In this document: positions 27,775 through 36,491 of the stretch, piece after piece
How the letters are laid out: each line of letters begins with the position of its first letter
How positions within the stretch are numbered: the first letter of the stretch is position 1
Notes under the pieces: generated by a model
What the model saw: the letters and a program-made list of their open reading frames with translations, nothing else
What the model was told of the DNA's origin: nothing
Databases searched by the model: none
DNA from: Alkalilimnicola sp. S0819
Lineage (GTDB): Bacteria > Pseudomonadota > Gammaproteobacteria > Nitrococcales > WHIW01
Assembly (NCBI RefSeq): GCF_009295635.1
Contig: NZ_WHIW01000010.1
Coordinates: 52,206-116,205, forward strand
Reading direction: 5' to 3'
Length of the DNA stretch: 64,000 bases
Position numbers and translations under genes: made by a program

Positions 27775-27876
27775 TCACCGGAGCGCGCTCGTCGTATCGT
27801 GGGTGCTGTCCACGCGCAGGCGCTCTGCCAGGAGAAACTCCAGCGACTCGCGCACGGCATCATGCCGGGGTCTCAT
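27775..27876 (-). CDS. Small ORF with a strong ribosome-binding site, possibly a truncated gene
   Basis: The 33-residue reading frame begins MRPRHDAVRESLEFLLAERL. It is worth listing only because GGGAGGGGAGAAA stands directly before the ATG, much stronger than chance. It ends 25 bases before the receiver fragment on the same strand, so both may be remnants of one broken gene or operon. I do not recognise it. Confidence 0.3.
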   Translation of the reverse strand: MRPRHDAVRESLEFLLAERLRVDSTHDTTSALR

Positions 27877-28112
27877 TTTCTCCCCTCCCGGGGCCGGTGT
27901 CACCCACGCGCTCATCCGGTCAGGCTCGTCGTGAGGAACATCGCGCCCGGTGGCGCTGGCGGCTCGGTTCCCTCCGGGCCATTCGTAGGAACGAGCGCAA
28001 AATGCCGGCATGGTGTGTCCAGAGTAGTAGCTGGCTTCTACCACTACCGGTTTTGTGTTGCCCCTTAGATCCCCAATGAGTTAGCCAAGGCAAGACTAAA
28101 GGGTTGTATCTC

Positions 28113-28835
28113 GTGGAGCTTTGGCAAGTCATCGTGCTGGCGCTGCTGCCGTTCGCGGGCAATTTTGGTGGCGGCATGCTGGCAGAGGCGATTATGACCA
28201 CCGAGCGCCGGGTGAGCATCGCACTGCATGGCGCGGCGGGTATCGTCTTTGCGGTCATTGCGGTGGAGCTGATGCCGCGGGTGTTGGAGAACACGAAGCC
28301 CTGGATCGTGGTGCTGGGCTTTTGCATCGGGGGCGTTCTCTCCATCGTGCTAAAGCAGGTGGTAAAGCGGGTTCAGGCGCAGCGGGGCGGCAAGGCTGGC
28401 CCCTGGATGATCTACATCGCCGTCTCCACCGATCTTTTCACCGATGGCCTTTTGATCGGCACCGGCTCGGCCGTCTCCTTCTCGCTGGCCCTGTTGCTCG
28501 CGGTCGCGCAGGTACTGGCTGATATCCCCGAAGGCTTTGCCAGTATCGCGAACTTCCGCAGCCAGCGCATTCCGCGGCGCACCCGCGTTCTACTGTCGCT
28601 GGGCTTTGCCATTCCCATTCTGGTGGCCGCTATCGGCAGCTATTGGCTGCTGCGCGATGCATCAAGCGCTTGGCAAATGGGCATTCTCTCGGTTGCCACC
28701 GGCATGCTGGTGGTATTGGCGGTGGAGGATATCGTGCCCGAGGCGCACGAGAGCGAGGACTTTCCGCTTGCTACCGGCGCAGTCATTGGTGGATTTGCGC
28801 TTTTTACCCTCATCTCCTCCTACTTCGGGGCCTAA
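28113..28835 (+). CDS. ZIP-family-like metal transporter
   Basis: This 240-residue polytopic membrane protein has a ZIP-like layout of about eight helices. The two signature helices appear as STDLFTDGLLIGTG and QVLADIPEGFASIANF. Classical ZIPs have HNxPEG in both; here PEG survives in the second, but the metal-ligand His residues are replaced by Asp or Ala. The helix-7 region keeps acidic residues (VEDIVPEAHESED). I chose GTG at 28113 (AAAGGG ten bases upstream) over TTG at 28104. It precedes the RND efflux genes and probably belongs to the same metal-handling set. Direction and metal are unknown. Confidence 0.72.
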   Translation: MELWQVIVLALLPFAGNFGGGMLAEAIMTTERRVSIALHGAAGIVFAVIAVELMPRVLENTKPWIVVLGFCIGGVLSIVLKQVVKRVQAQRGGKAGPWMIYIAVSTDLFTDGLLIGTGSAVSFSLALLLAVAQVLADIPEGFASIANFRSQRIPRRTRVLLSLGFAIPILVAAIGSYWLLRDASSAWQMGILSVATGMLVVLAVEDIVPEAHESEDFPLATGAVIGGFALFTLISSYFGA

Positions 28836-29096
28836 CCGCAAAGGTACAGACGGCCATCCGTGCTCATAGGCTCTATCTCATGAACATAGCGCGGAGGCAG
28901 CGCTGGATCATCTAGCCCACGTGATCCGGTATCCAACCGCGCGAGACCGGCTGGTACGGCGCCGACTGCACAGCCCGTGTAGCCACCGCACAGTGCTGAA
29001 ACTGGCCCTCAAGATGAGAGTATGGGATGATCCGGATGCGTGACGCGCCCATGGCTTTTAGCTCTGTCACGAGAAAACCGTGAGGCTTCTTTACCG

Positions 29097-29471
29097 ATGA
29101 CCTTAGAGACTGGCCAACACCAATCACTGTTGCGGCGATGCGTGCCGGCGCTGGTGGTGGTGCTTGTCTGCCAGTTTCTGCTGGGCTTCGCGATGCACCA
29201 GCATATCTCGGCAGACTGCGAAGCCTCGAGCGTCGTCCATTCCGACTATCAGCAGCTCGATCAGCATCCGGATCAGGTCGACGTCACGCCCGACAGGCTT
29301 GTCAACGCCTTCGATGGCGGTAGTGATCTGCCCGCCATTTTCCTTGTAGCGGTACTTCTGCTTGCCTGGATTCTCCCGCGGGTGAGCATCTCCCCGCGCT
29401 ATGAGAGCAGTCCGCCACTTCCCGCCCAGTACGCGTCTCGTCCCCTGACGCGTGCCCCTCCTTTCGCCTGA
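29097..29471 (+). CDS. Hypothetical small membrane protein upstream of the RND efflux genes
   Basis: This 124-residue protein has two hydrophobic segments (about residues 15-33, VPALVVVLVCQFLLGFAMH, and 78-95, PAIFLVAVLLLAWILPR) and a short loop of about 45 residues with His and Asp residues (MHQHISADCE, SDYQQLDQHPDQVD). Small His-bearing membrane proteins often precede heavy-metal RND operons, so a metal-sensing or assembly role is possible. I do not recognise the family. It ends 86 bases before the TolC-like gene. Confidence 0.5.
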   Translation: MTLETGQHQSLLRRCVPALVVVLVCQFLLGFAMHQHISADCEASSVVHSDYQQLDQHPDQVDVTPDRLVNAFDGGSDLPAIFLVAVLLLAWILPRVSISPRYESSPPLPAQYASRPLTRAPPFA

Positions 29472-29557
29472 CGACATCGTTCTGAGTCTCGGACAGCAGC
29501 ACTGCTGTTCGCCAGTTACCGCACATCCGGCCTAAGCCGGAGAGTCGGAGTGTTGTC

Positions 29558-30844
29558 ATGCGCAAGATATCTGTTTTGCCTCGCGTCCGCCTGGCGCGGT
29601 CGATCGTTTTCGCGACTAGCCTGTCACTGTTGGTGCCGCTGGCGGCAAAGGCCGACGAGTGGACGCTTGAGAGTAGCGCCGCGCGCGCATTGGAAGTCTC
29701 ACCATCACTTGCCGGCGCCCGCGCGAACGTGATGGTGCAGCGCGGCGAGCTTCATGAGGCGGGCCGCTGGCCGAATCCGAGCTTCGAGATCGCGGCCGGG
29801 GACAGGCTCGGTCAGGAAACCGGAGACGGTGGCTGGGACGTGCAGGAGTATGCCTTCAGTCAGCCGCTCCCCATCGGGGGGCGCCTCGGTGCGCAGCGCC
29901 GAGCTGCCTCGGAGGCGCTTGATGCGGCGCAGGCCGCCACCGGCGCGACCGCGCTTGAGATCGAGCGGATCACGGCGAGGACGTTCCACCGCCTACAGTG
30001 GGCACGCGAACGCGTCGAGCTGGCACAGGCGCAGTTAGAGCGCGCGCGCGAGTTCCGCCGGATCGCAAAGCGACGTGCTGCCGCCGGCGACATTCCGGGG
30101 CGCGAGGCGCTGCGGCTCGAGGTTTTGGCCGCGGAGGCTGAAGCCGCACTCGACGACGCCCGTCGCGAGGAGGCGGCAATGCGCCTGCGCCTCCTCAATC
30201 TGCTGAAGCTGCCGGACGACCTGTCCTTCGCACTCTCGCCCTTGCGCGCTCCTGGAAGTCCACCCCCGCTCGAACGGCTGGAAGCTCAGTTGGCAGAGCA
30301 CCCGGCATTGCGCGCCGCCCGCGAGAGTGCCGAGGCGGCCTCCGCCCGTGTCGACGTGGCACGCGCGGAGCGTATTCCGGACCTGGAACTGCGTGCCGCC
30401 CGCGAAGAGGAGATTTTCGATGGCGCGCGCGAGCCGGCCTACTCCATTGGCCTTCAGGTCGAGATTCCGCTGTGGAGTACCGGTAGCGGGTATGTCACTG
30501 CTCGCCGGGGCGAGGCGATCCGCGCCATCCAGGAGTACCAGCTACGGCTACGCGAGCATCGGGGCGCACTGGAGGAGAGCTACGCTCAGCTGACCCGTCT
30601 GTTGGAGCGCCTCGCGCGCCACGAGCAGCAGGTGCTTGAACCTGCGCGGCGTGTGCTTGCGTTGACCGAGAAAGGCTATGCGGCCGGTGAACTGGGCTTG
30701 GCGGCATTGATCGACGCCACCCAGGCCGAGTGGCGTGCTGCCCAGCAGCAGCGGGATCTGCTGCTGGAAGCGCGGGCGCAGGAGGCGGATTTACGCCTCG
30801 CTGCCGGTGAACGCCTTACGCAGGCTCGGGAGGCCGCCGAGTGA
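29558..30844 (+). CDS. TolC-family outer-membrane efflux protein (CzcC-like)
   Basis: This 428-residue protein has a signal peptide (to about residue 31, VPLAAKADE) and two long, Ala/Arg/Glu-rich coiled helical repeats of the outer-membrane efflux family. The segment NPSFEIAAGDRLGQETGDGGWDVQ and the repeat EIPLWSTGSGYVTARRGEAIRA are typical of CzcC/CusC-like proteins (quoted pieces: NPSFEIAAGDRL, IPLWSTGSGYVTARR). It should form the outer-membrane exit duct of the metal efflux pump. The stop overlaps an upstream reading of the next gene by four bases. Confidence 0.9.
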   Translation: MRKISVLPRVRLARSIVFATSLSLLVPLAAKADEWTLESSAARALEVSPSLAGARANVMVQRGELHEAGRWPNPSFEIAAGDRLGQETGDGGWDVQEYAFSQPLPIGGRLGAQRRAASEALDAAQAATGATALEIERITARTFHRLQWARERVELAQAQLERAREFRRIAKRRAAAGDIPGREALRLEVLAAEAEAALDDARREEAAMRLRLLNLLKLPDDLSFALSPLRAPGSPPPLERLEAQLAEHPALRAARESAEAASARVDVARAERIPDLELRAAREEEIFDGAREPAYSIGLQVEIPLWSTGSGYVTARRGEAIRAIQEYQLRLREHRGALEESYAQLTRLLERLARHEQQVLEPARRVLALTEKGYAAGELGLAALIDATQAEWRAAQQQRDLLLEARAQEADLRLAAGERLTQAREAAE

Positions 30845-30972
30845 CCGAGCAGAACCTCACGATAGCGCGAGCTCATGCGACGTGCCACGCCACTGACGGG
30901 CGTGACCGCCGTGCGCGGCCCGTACCGCGCGTGTCTCACGATGCGCTGACGAATACACCAGAGAGTTTTTCC

Positions 30973-32268
30973 ATGGCTTTAATAGTTGATTTCTTGAGTA
31001 AGCGATACCGGCTAACGACGGTCCTTTTGGCCGTAGTGCTGGTAGCAGGATGTGGTGATGGTTCGCCAGGCAGCGCTGCTGAGGGCGCCGGTCAGGACAC
31101 ACACGTCGCGGCGCAGAAGGCCGATGCGGACCACGAGGACGGCGAGGACCACGACGACCATGAAGGCGGCGAGGACCACGACGAGCACGGCGATGAAGAA
31201 CGGATCGTGCGTTTGACCCAAAAGGAGCTTGCCGAGTTCGGCATCGAGGTGCGCACGGCGGAAGGTGGAGCGGTCACGGTAACGCGCCAGTTACCGGGGG
31301 AAATCGTCTTCGACCCGGACCTCGTCGCACGCGTCACACCGCGGGTGCAGGGCGTGGTGCAGGAGATTCTTAAGCGTACGGGGGATCGAGTGCAGCAAGG
31401 CGACGTGCTGGCGGTGCTCGCCAGTCGGGAGCTTGCACAGATCAAGTCCGATTATCTCTCCGCCCAGGCACGCCTCGATCTGGTCCAGGCAACCTTTGAG
31501 CGTAAGCAGCGCCTTGCCGAGCAGCAGATCACCTCGGAGGCGGAGGTGCTGGAGAGCCGGCAGGCCCTGCGCGAGGCGAAGCTTGCGCTGCAATTGGCCG
31601 AACGTAAGTTGCAGGCACTCGGGCTGAGTCGCCAGCAGATTGGCGAGCTCGGCGGACAGGGTGAGGCTGCGCTGGCGCGCTATGAGCTCACCGCGCCCAT
31701 CGCTGGGACCGTTATCGAGCGGCACCTGACGCGCGGCGAGACCACCGCCGCCGAGGCGGATCAGCCGCCATTCGTGATCGCCGACACGGAAACCGTCTGG
31801 GCGCAGCTCACCGTCTATCCGCGCGATTTCGGCGCAGTGCACGCGGGTCAGAAGGTCACGGTGATTGCCGACGGCGGCGACTTGACTGCCGAGGGCACCA
31901 TTGACTACGTCACGCCGCAGATGCGGGAGGCGACACGCTCGGCTACGGCGCGTGTGGTGCTTGATAACCCGGATGGCCGTTGGCGCCCGGGGCAGTTCAT
32001 CACGGCCCGGGTTCAGGTCGCCCAGGCCCAGGCGGACGTGGTGATCCCGGAGTCGGCCCTGCAAACCGTCGAACAGGAATCGGTTGTGTTCGTTCTTACC
32101 GATGAAGGCTTCGAGCCGCGCCCGGTGCGACTTGGCCGTCGTGCCGAAGAGAAGGTGGAGATCGAAGCGGGTCTGCGCCCGGGGGAACGCTATGCCGCCA
32201 CTAACACCTTCACGCTCAAGGCCGAGCACGGGCGTGAGGCGCTTGAGGGAGCCGGTCATGCGCACTGA
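30973..32268 (+). CDS. RND efflux periplasmic adaptor lipoprotein (CzcB-like), His/Asp-rich N-terminus
   Basis: This 431-residue membrane-fusion protein has a lipoprotein signal ending in the lipobox LVAGC (Cys about residue 23). Next comes an acidic, His-rich segment (about residues 45-75, six or more His among Asp/Glu, for example DHEDGEDHDDHEGG) likely to bind metal. Then the barrel-sandwich and hairpin domains follow (RVTPRVQGVVQEILKRTGD, YELTAPIAGTVIERHL) and the membrane-proximal end. I chose the ATG at 30973; the in-frame extension to 30841 lacks signal features. Confidence 0.9.
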   Translation: MALIVDFLSKRYRLTTVLLAVVLVAGCGDGSPGSAAEGAGQDTHVAAQKADADHEDGEDHDDHEGGEDHDEHGDEERIVRLTQKELAEFGIEVRTAEGGAVTVTRQLPGEIVFDPDLVARVTPRVQGVVQEILKRTGDRVQQGDVLAVLASRELAQIKSDYLSAQARLDLVQATFERKQRLAEQQITSEAEVLESRQALREAKLALQLAERKLQALGLSRQQIGELGGQGEAALARYELTAPIAGTVIERHLTRGETTAAEADQPPFVIADTETVWAQLTVYPRDFGAVHAGQKVTVIADGGDLTAEGTIDYVTPQMREATRSATARVVLDNPDGRWRPGQFITARVQVAQAQADVVIPESALQTVEQESVVFVLTDEGFEPRPVRLGRRAEEKVEIEAGLRPGERYAATNTFTLKAEHGREALEGAGHAH

Positions 32269-32356
32269 CGCGCCGACCAGCCAGCGCAGGGGTGGCTCCC
32301 GCCGCTCCGCCCCCTCCAATACGCCACCTCTTAGGCACTGCATACGAGTCTGAAGC

Positions 32357-35300
32357 ATGATCGAACGAATTATTGACCTTGCGCTGCGCAGCCGGCTGCT
32401 CATGCTGGTCCTGGCGCTTGCGGTGATCGGCGGCGGCCTCTTCAGCTGGCGGCAGCTGGCTGTAGAAGCGCAGCCCGATGTGTCGCCGACGCTGGTCCAG
32501 GTGTTCACCGTCACTGAGGGCCTGGCGCCGGAGGAAGTGGAAACCTACGTCACCTATCCCGTCGAGCGGGCGATGACCGGGCTTCCCAATGTGGCGGAGG
32601 TCAGGAGTATCTCCAATTTCGGCCTCTCGGTGGTCAGCGTCTATTTCGAAGACGGCACGGACATGTACTTTGCGCGCCAGCTCGTCGGCGAGCGCGTGCA
32701 GGAGGCGCGCGAGCAGATTCCCGAGGGCTTCGGCGAGCCGGAGATGGGTCCGATCTCCACCGGTCAGGGGCTCATCCTCTACTACTACCTCGATGCGCCG
32801 CCGGAGCGCTACAGCCTCACCGAGCTGCGCGCCATACAGGACTGGCTGATCAAGCCGCAGCTGGAGACGGTGCCCGGAGTCACCGAGGTGCTCGGCATCG
32901 GCGGCTTTGAGAAGCAGTATCAGGTCAACGTCGACCCCGACGCCTTGCTGCGCTACGACTTGACGCTCGATGAGGTGATCGAGCGCGTCGAGGCCAACAA
33001 TCTCAACGTGGGCGCCCAGTTCATCGAGCAGCGCGGCGAGCAGTTCGTGGTGCGCTCGGAGGGCCTCGCACAGGGCGTGGAGGATCTCAGAGCCATCACT
33101 GTCAAGACCGAGGACGGCACGCCGATCAGGCTTGAGGATGTGGCGCAAATCGAGATCGGCGGTGCGGTGCGCCAGGGCCTGCAGACCCTCAACGGTGAGC
33201 GCGAGGTCGTCTCCGGCATGGTCGTGCAGCTCTACCAGGCCGACACGTCCGAGGTCATCGAGCGGGTCGAGGCGAAGCTCGCACAGATCGGCGAGAGCCT
33301 GCCCGAAGGCGTCTCCATCGTGCCCTATTACGAGCAAGGCACGCTGGTGCAGAACAGCGTCGCCACGGTCACGGACGCACTGCTCCAGGGCATCGTGCTG
33401 GTAGCGCTGGTGCTGCTCGTCTTCATGGGCGGCCTGCGCCCCAGCGTGGTGGTGGCGCTCGCCATCCCCTTCTCGGTGCTGTTCGCGGTCATCGCCATGC
33501 ACTGGTTCGACATTTCCGCGAACCTGATGAGCCTTGGCGGGCTGGCCATCGCGATCGGCATGATGGTGGACGGCACCATCGTGATGGTCGAGAACGTTGA
33601 CCGTCATCTGCGCGAGGCCGTACCCGATGAGCCGCGCATCCATGTCGTCGGGCGCGCCTGCCGTGAGGTGGCCCAACCGGTGGTGTTTGCGATCGCCATC
33701 ATCATCATCGTGTTCGTGCCGCTGTTCACGCTCACCGGCGTCGAGGGCAAAACCTTCCGCCCGCTCGCCTACACCGTGGCCCTGGCGATGCTCGGCTCGC
33801 TGGTCTACGCCCTGTTACAGGCCCCCGTGCTCAGCGACCTGCTGATGCGCCGCCCGGCCCAGCGCAAGAGCAAGGCTGCGGCGTCGGATAGGAGCGAGGG
33901 CACCGCCCAAGGCGAGTCGTGGATCGTTCGCGCGCTGCTGGTGCCCTACCGGCCGCTGGTGCGCTTTTTTATCCGCCAGCGCTGGATCGCGGTGGCCCTG
34001 GCGATCGGGCTAATGGTCGCCGGCGCGGCCATCTTCCCAAGGCTCGGCAGCGAATTCTCGCCCCGCCTCGCCGAGGGCGATCTGATCGTCAACCTGACTC
34101 TGGCTCCGTCGATTTCCCTGGACGAAGCCACGCGGCTCACGCTGCTCGCCGAGAAGCGGATGCTCAGCGTCCCGGCTGTGGAGGCGGTGGTCAGCCGCAT
34201 CGGCCGCGGCGAAGTGGGCGCCCACGCCGACCCGATCAACTCGGTGCACGCCTTGGTCGTGCTCGCGCCGCGCAGCGAGTGGGCCGAGCTCGGCTTCGAC
34301 TCGCAGGGCGATATCGAGCGAGCGCTAAGACAGACGCTCGATGGCATGCCCGGCGTGATGGCAAACCTCACCCAGCCGATCCAGCTCTCGGTTGACGAGC
34401 TGGTCGGCGGCGTGAGAGCGGATCTGGCGATCAAGCTCTTCGGCGATGATCTGGCGACGCTCAAGCGCAAAGCCGACGAGATTGCCGCTGTGGTGCGCGA
34501 GGTGCCGGGTGCGGCGGATGTGCAGACCGAGCAGGTCACCGGCACGCCGCAGCTGCGGATTCGTCCGGACCGCCAGGCGCTGTCTCGCTACGGGATCGAT
34601 CTGGCGACGGTGCAGAATGCGATTAGCGCCGCCGTCGGGGGCGTCGAGGCTGGTCAGATCTTCGAGGGGACGCGCCGGTTTGATATTTACATCCGCTACC
34701 AGGAGCGATTCCGCGACGACGCCGAGGCGATCGCCGATCTCCTGGTCCAGGCGCCCGACGGGCAGGATGTACCGCTAGGTCAGCTCGCCACCATCGAGGC
34801 CATCGAAGGCCCGCGGCAGATCACCCGCGAGAATGCCCAGCGCTACATCACCGTGCAGGCCAACGTGGAGGGGCGCGACATCGGCAGCTTGGTGCAAGAC
34901 GCTCAGGCGGCGATCGACCGGGAGGTCGAGCTTCCAGCCGGCTACATCCTGGACTGGGGCGGCCAGTTCGAGTTGCAGCAGGAGGCCAATGCGCGTTTCG
35001 CGGTGGTCATCCCCGTCACCCTCGCGCTCATTTGCCTGATGCTCTACATGAGCTTCGGCTCGATCAAGAGCACCGCTTTGATCCTGCTCAACATTCCGCT
35101 GGCGCTGGTGGGCGGCGTCGCCGCGCTGTGGTTGAGCGGTCAGAACCTCTCGGTGCCGGCCTCCGTGGGATTTATCGCCTTGCTCGGCATCGCGCTGGAG
35201 AACGGCATGGTGCTGGTGACCTATCTCAATCAGCTGGTGAAGTCCGGGGTGCCGGTGGACGAGGCTTCGGTCCGCGGCGCGAGCCTGCGCGTACGGCCGG

Positions 35301-35497
35301 TGCTGATGACCGCCGTGACGACGGCGCTAGGGCTGGCGCCGCTGTTGTTCGCAACCGGCACCGGTAGCGAAGTGCAGCGGCCGCTGGCGGCGGTGGTGGT
35401 CGGTGGGCTAATCACCTCCACCGTGCTCACGCTGCTGGTGATACCGGCGCTCTATAAGTGGTTTGCCGTCCGCGTCGAGCCCGAAACCGGCGCCTGA
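32357..35497 (+). CDS. Heavy-metal RND efflux pump (CzcA/CusA family)
   Basis: This 1046-residue proton-driven inner-membrane pump has 12 predicted helices and two large periplasmic loops. The N-terminal VEAQPDVSPTLVQV and TYPVERAMTGLPNV place it in the heavy-metal RND family. The proton-relay helix reads LAIAIGMMVDGTIVMVEN: AIG with D-G-T rather than the DFG motif of CzcA (Co/Zn/Cd), nearer the AIG pattern of CusA-like (Cu/Ag) or other subgroups. The metal is therefore uncertain. It forms a tripartite pump with the two preceding genes. Confidence 0.92.
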   Translation: MIERIIDLALRSRLLMLVLALAVIGGGLFSWRQLAVEAQPDVSPTLVQVFTVTEGLAPEEVETYVTYPVERAMTGLPNVAEVRSISNFGLSVVSVYFEDGTDMYFARQLVGERVQEAREQIPEGFGEPEMGPISTGQGLILYYYLDAPPERYSLTELRAIQDWLIKPQLETVPGVTEVLGIGGFEKQYQVNVDPDALLRYDLTLDEVIERVEANNLNVGAQFIEQRGEQFVVRSEGLAQGVEDLRAITVKTEDGTPIRLEDVAQIEIGGAVRQGLQTLNGEREVVSGMVVQLYQADTSEVIERVEAKLAQIGESLPEGVSIVPYYEQGTLVQNSVATVTDALLQGIVLVALVLLVFMGGLRPSVVVALAIPFSVLFAVIAMHWFDISANLMSLGGLAIAIGMMVDGTIVMVENVDRHLREAVPDEPRIHVVGRACREVAQPVVFAIAIIIIVFVPLFTLTGVEGKTFRPLAYTVALAMLGSLVYALLQAPVLSDLLMRRPAQRKSKAAASDRSEGTAQGESWIVRALLVPYRPLVRFFIRQRWIAVALAIGLMVAGAAIFPRLGSEFSPRLAEGDLIVNLTLAPSISLDEATRLTLLAEKRMLSVPAVEAVVSRIGRGEVGAHADPINSVHALVVLAPRSEWAELGFDSQGDIERALRQTLDGMPGVMANLTQPIQLSVDELVGGVRADLAIKLFGDDLATLKRKADEIAAVVREVPGAADVQTEQVTGTPQLRIRPDRQALSRYGIDLATVQNAISAAVGGVEAGQIFEGTRRFDIYIRYQERFRDDAEAIADLLVQAPDGQDVPLGQLATIEAIEGPRQITRENAQRYITVQANVEGRDIGSLVQDAQAAIDREVELPAGYILDWGGQFELQQEANARFAVVIPVTLALICLMLYMSFGSIKSTALILLNIPLALVGGVAALWLSGQNLSVPASVGFIALLGIALENGMVLVTYLNQLVKSGVPVDEASVRGASLRVRPVLMTAVTTALGLAPLLFATGTGSEVQRPLAAVVVGGLITSTVLTLLVIPALYKWFAVRVEPETGA

Positions 35498-35624
35498 GTA
35501 AGCTGTGAGCAAGAGCCAAGGACGGCGCATGGCGTCCCTGTAGGAGAGCGCGTCCCTAATCGGAGGCGCCGCTCCCGCAGGTTTCTAGTGAACGGTGTAA
35601 CCCAAGCATGCTGAGGAGATTGTC

Positions 35625-35966
35625 ATGAAGAAAATCGAGGCGTTCATCAAGGAGGAGAAAGTGGAGGAAGTCACGCGTGCGCTTCGTCCGATCGAAGGCC
35701 TGACGGGCATGACCGTGCTCCGGGGGGAGGGCTTCGGTCGACGACATGAAGGCAGCGAACTGGCCCCGACACCGGAGATGATCCACGACTTCCGCCAAGT
35801 GGCCCGAGTCGAGGTCTTCTGTATGGATGCACTGGCTGAAACCGTGGTTGCCGCTATCGAGAAGGCAGCCCACACCGGCTTGCGTCACGATGGCAAGATC
35901 TACGTACTACCGGTTGAGCAGGCAGTACGGGTTAGCTCGGGCGAACGCGGCGAGGGGGCGATTTGA
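35625..35966 (+). CDS. PII-like signal protein associated with metal efflux
   Basis: This 113-residue protein has the PII fold pattern: MKKIEAFIKEEKVEEVTRAL, GMTVLRGEGFGR at the T-loop base, VEVFCMDALAETVVAAIEKAAHTG and HDGKIYVLPVEQAVRVSSGERG (quoted in parts). The T-loop region lacks the Tyr uridylylated in GlnB/GlnK. I recall that a distinct PII subgroup (PII-NG) is encoded beside heavy-metal RND pumps; this gene matches that context, 128 bases after the pump gene. It probably senses nucleotides or metal to tune the efflux system rather than nitrogen. Confidence 0.85.
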   Translation: MKKIEAFIKEEKVEEVTRALRPIEGLTGMTVLRGEGFGRRHEGSELAPTPEMIHDFRQVARVEVFCMDALAETVVAAIEKAAHTGLRHDGKIYVLPVEQAVRVSSGERGEGAI

Positions 35967-35990
35967 CGGTCCCTCCATGGCGGCCGGGCC

Positions 35991-36419
35991 CTATACCCGG
36001 CCAGCAGACTCCGCTGAGAGTGTCTCAATGATGCGGCAGTCATCGATGGTGCCTCCTGCGCAGCATACGCTCAGGCGCTCGAGCTCGGCCTCCAGGGCGC
36101 GCAAGTCACGGAGGCGCATTCGCACCTGCTCGAGCTGTTCTACAACCTTGGCGTCGACCGCGGCACAGGAGGTTTCACGCTCATCGGCAAGGCTAAGCAG
36201 CTCACGAATATCGTCCAGACTAAAACCCAATATGCGGCTGCGCCGGATAAAGAGCAGACGGTCGCGCTCGACCTCGGTATAGAGGCGATAGCCTGCGGCG
36301 GTACGGCCTGCGGAGGGCAGCAGCCCCAGACGCTCGTAATAGCGAATCGTTACAGCCTTGGTGCCGGTGGCCTTTGCCAGCTGCCCCACCGTGTAGTGCT
36401 TGTCAACACTCACCATCAT
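35991..36419 (-). CDS. MerR-family metal-responsive regulator
   Basis: This 142-residue regulator has an N-terminal winged helix (YTVGQLAKATGTKAVTIRYYERLGLLP), a dimerisation helix (residues 85-120) and a C-terminal metal loop. Cys residues occur in ETSCAAV at the start of the helix and in LSVCCAGGTIDDCRI at the end, the pattern of ZntR/CadR/PbrR-type Zn, Cd or Pb sensors rather than CueR. It is divergent from the CDF-like gene, and the shared intergenic region has a promoter with the long spacer such regulators require. Confidence 0.9.
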   Translation of the reverse strand: MMVSVDKHYTVGQLAKATGTKAVTIRYYERLGLLPSAGRTAAGYRLYTEVERDRLLFIRRSRILGFSLDDIRELLSLADERETSCAAVDAKVVEQLEQVRMRLRDLRALEAELERLSVCCAGGTIDDCRIIETLSAESAGRV

Positions 36420-36428
36420 CCTCCTCGC

Positions 36429-36460
36429 TTGACCTTATAGTCGCTACAACCCTCATTCTA
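36429..36460 (+). promoter_or_regulatory. MerR-type promoter/operator before the CDF-like gene
   Basis: TTGACC (36429-36434) and ATTCTA (36455-36460) are separated by 20 bases. The spacer has an interrupted dyad TATAG-TCG-CTACA. A 19-20 base spacer with a centred dyad is the hallmark of promoters activated by MerR-family proteins through DNA distortion. Confidence 0.65.
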
Positions 36461-36491
36461 CCGCCAATGATTCCTGGATGAGGATCGGACA

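Noticed and set aside
28912..29127. 71-codon minus-strand frame between the ZIP-like gene and the small membrane protein gene
   Set aside because: No ribosome site, no recognisable product, and it overlaps the start of a better supported forward gene.
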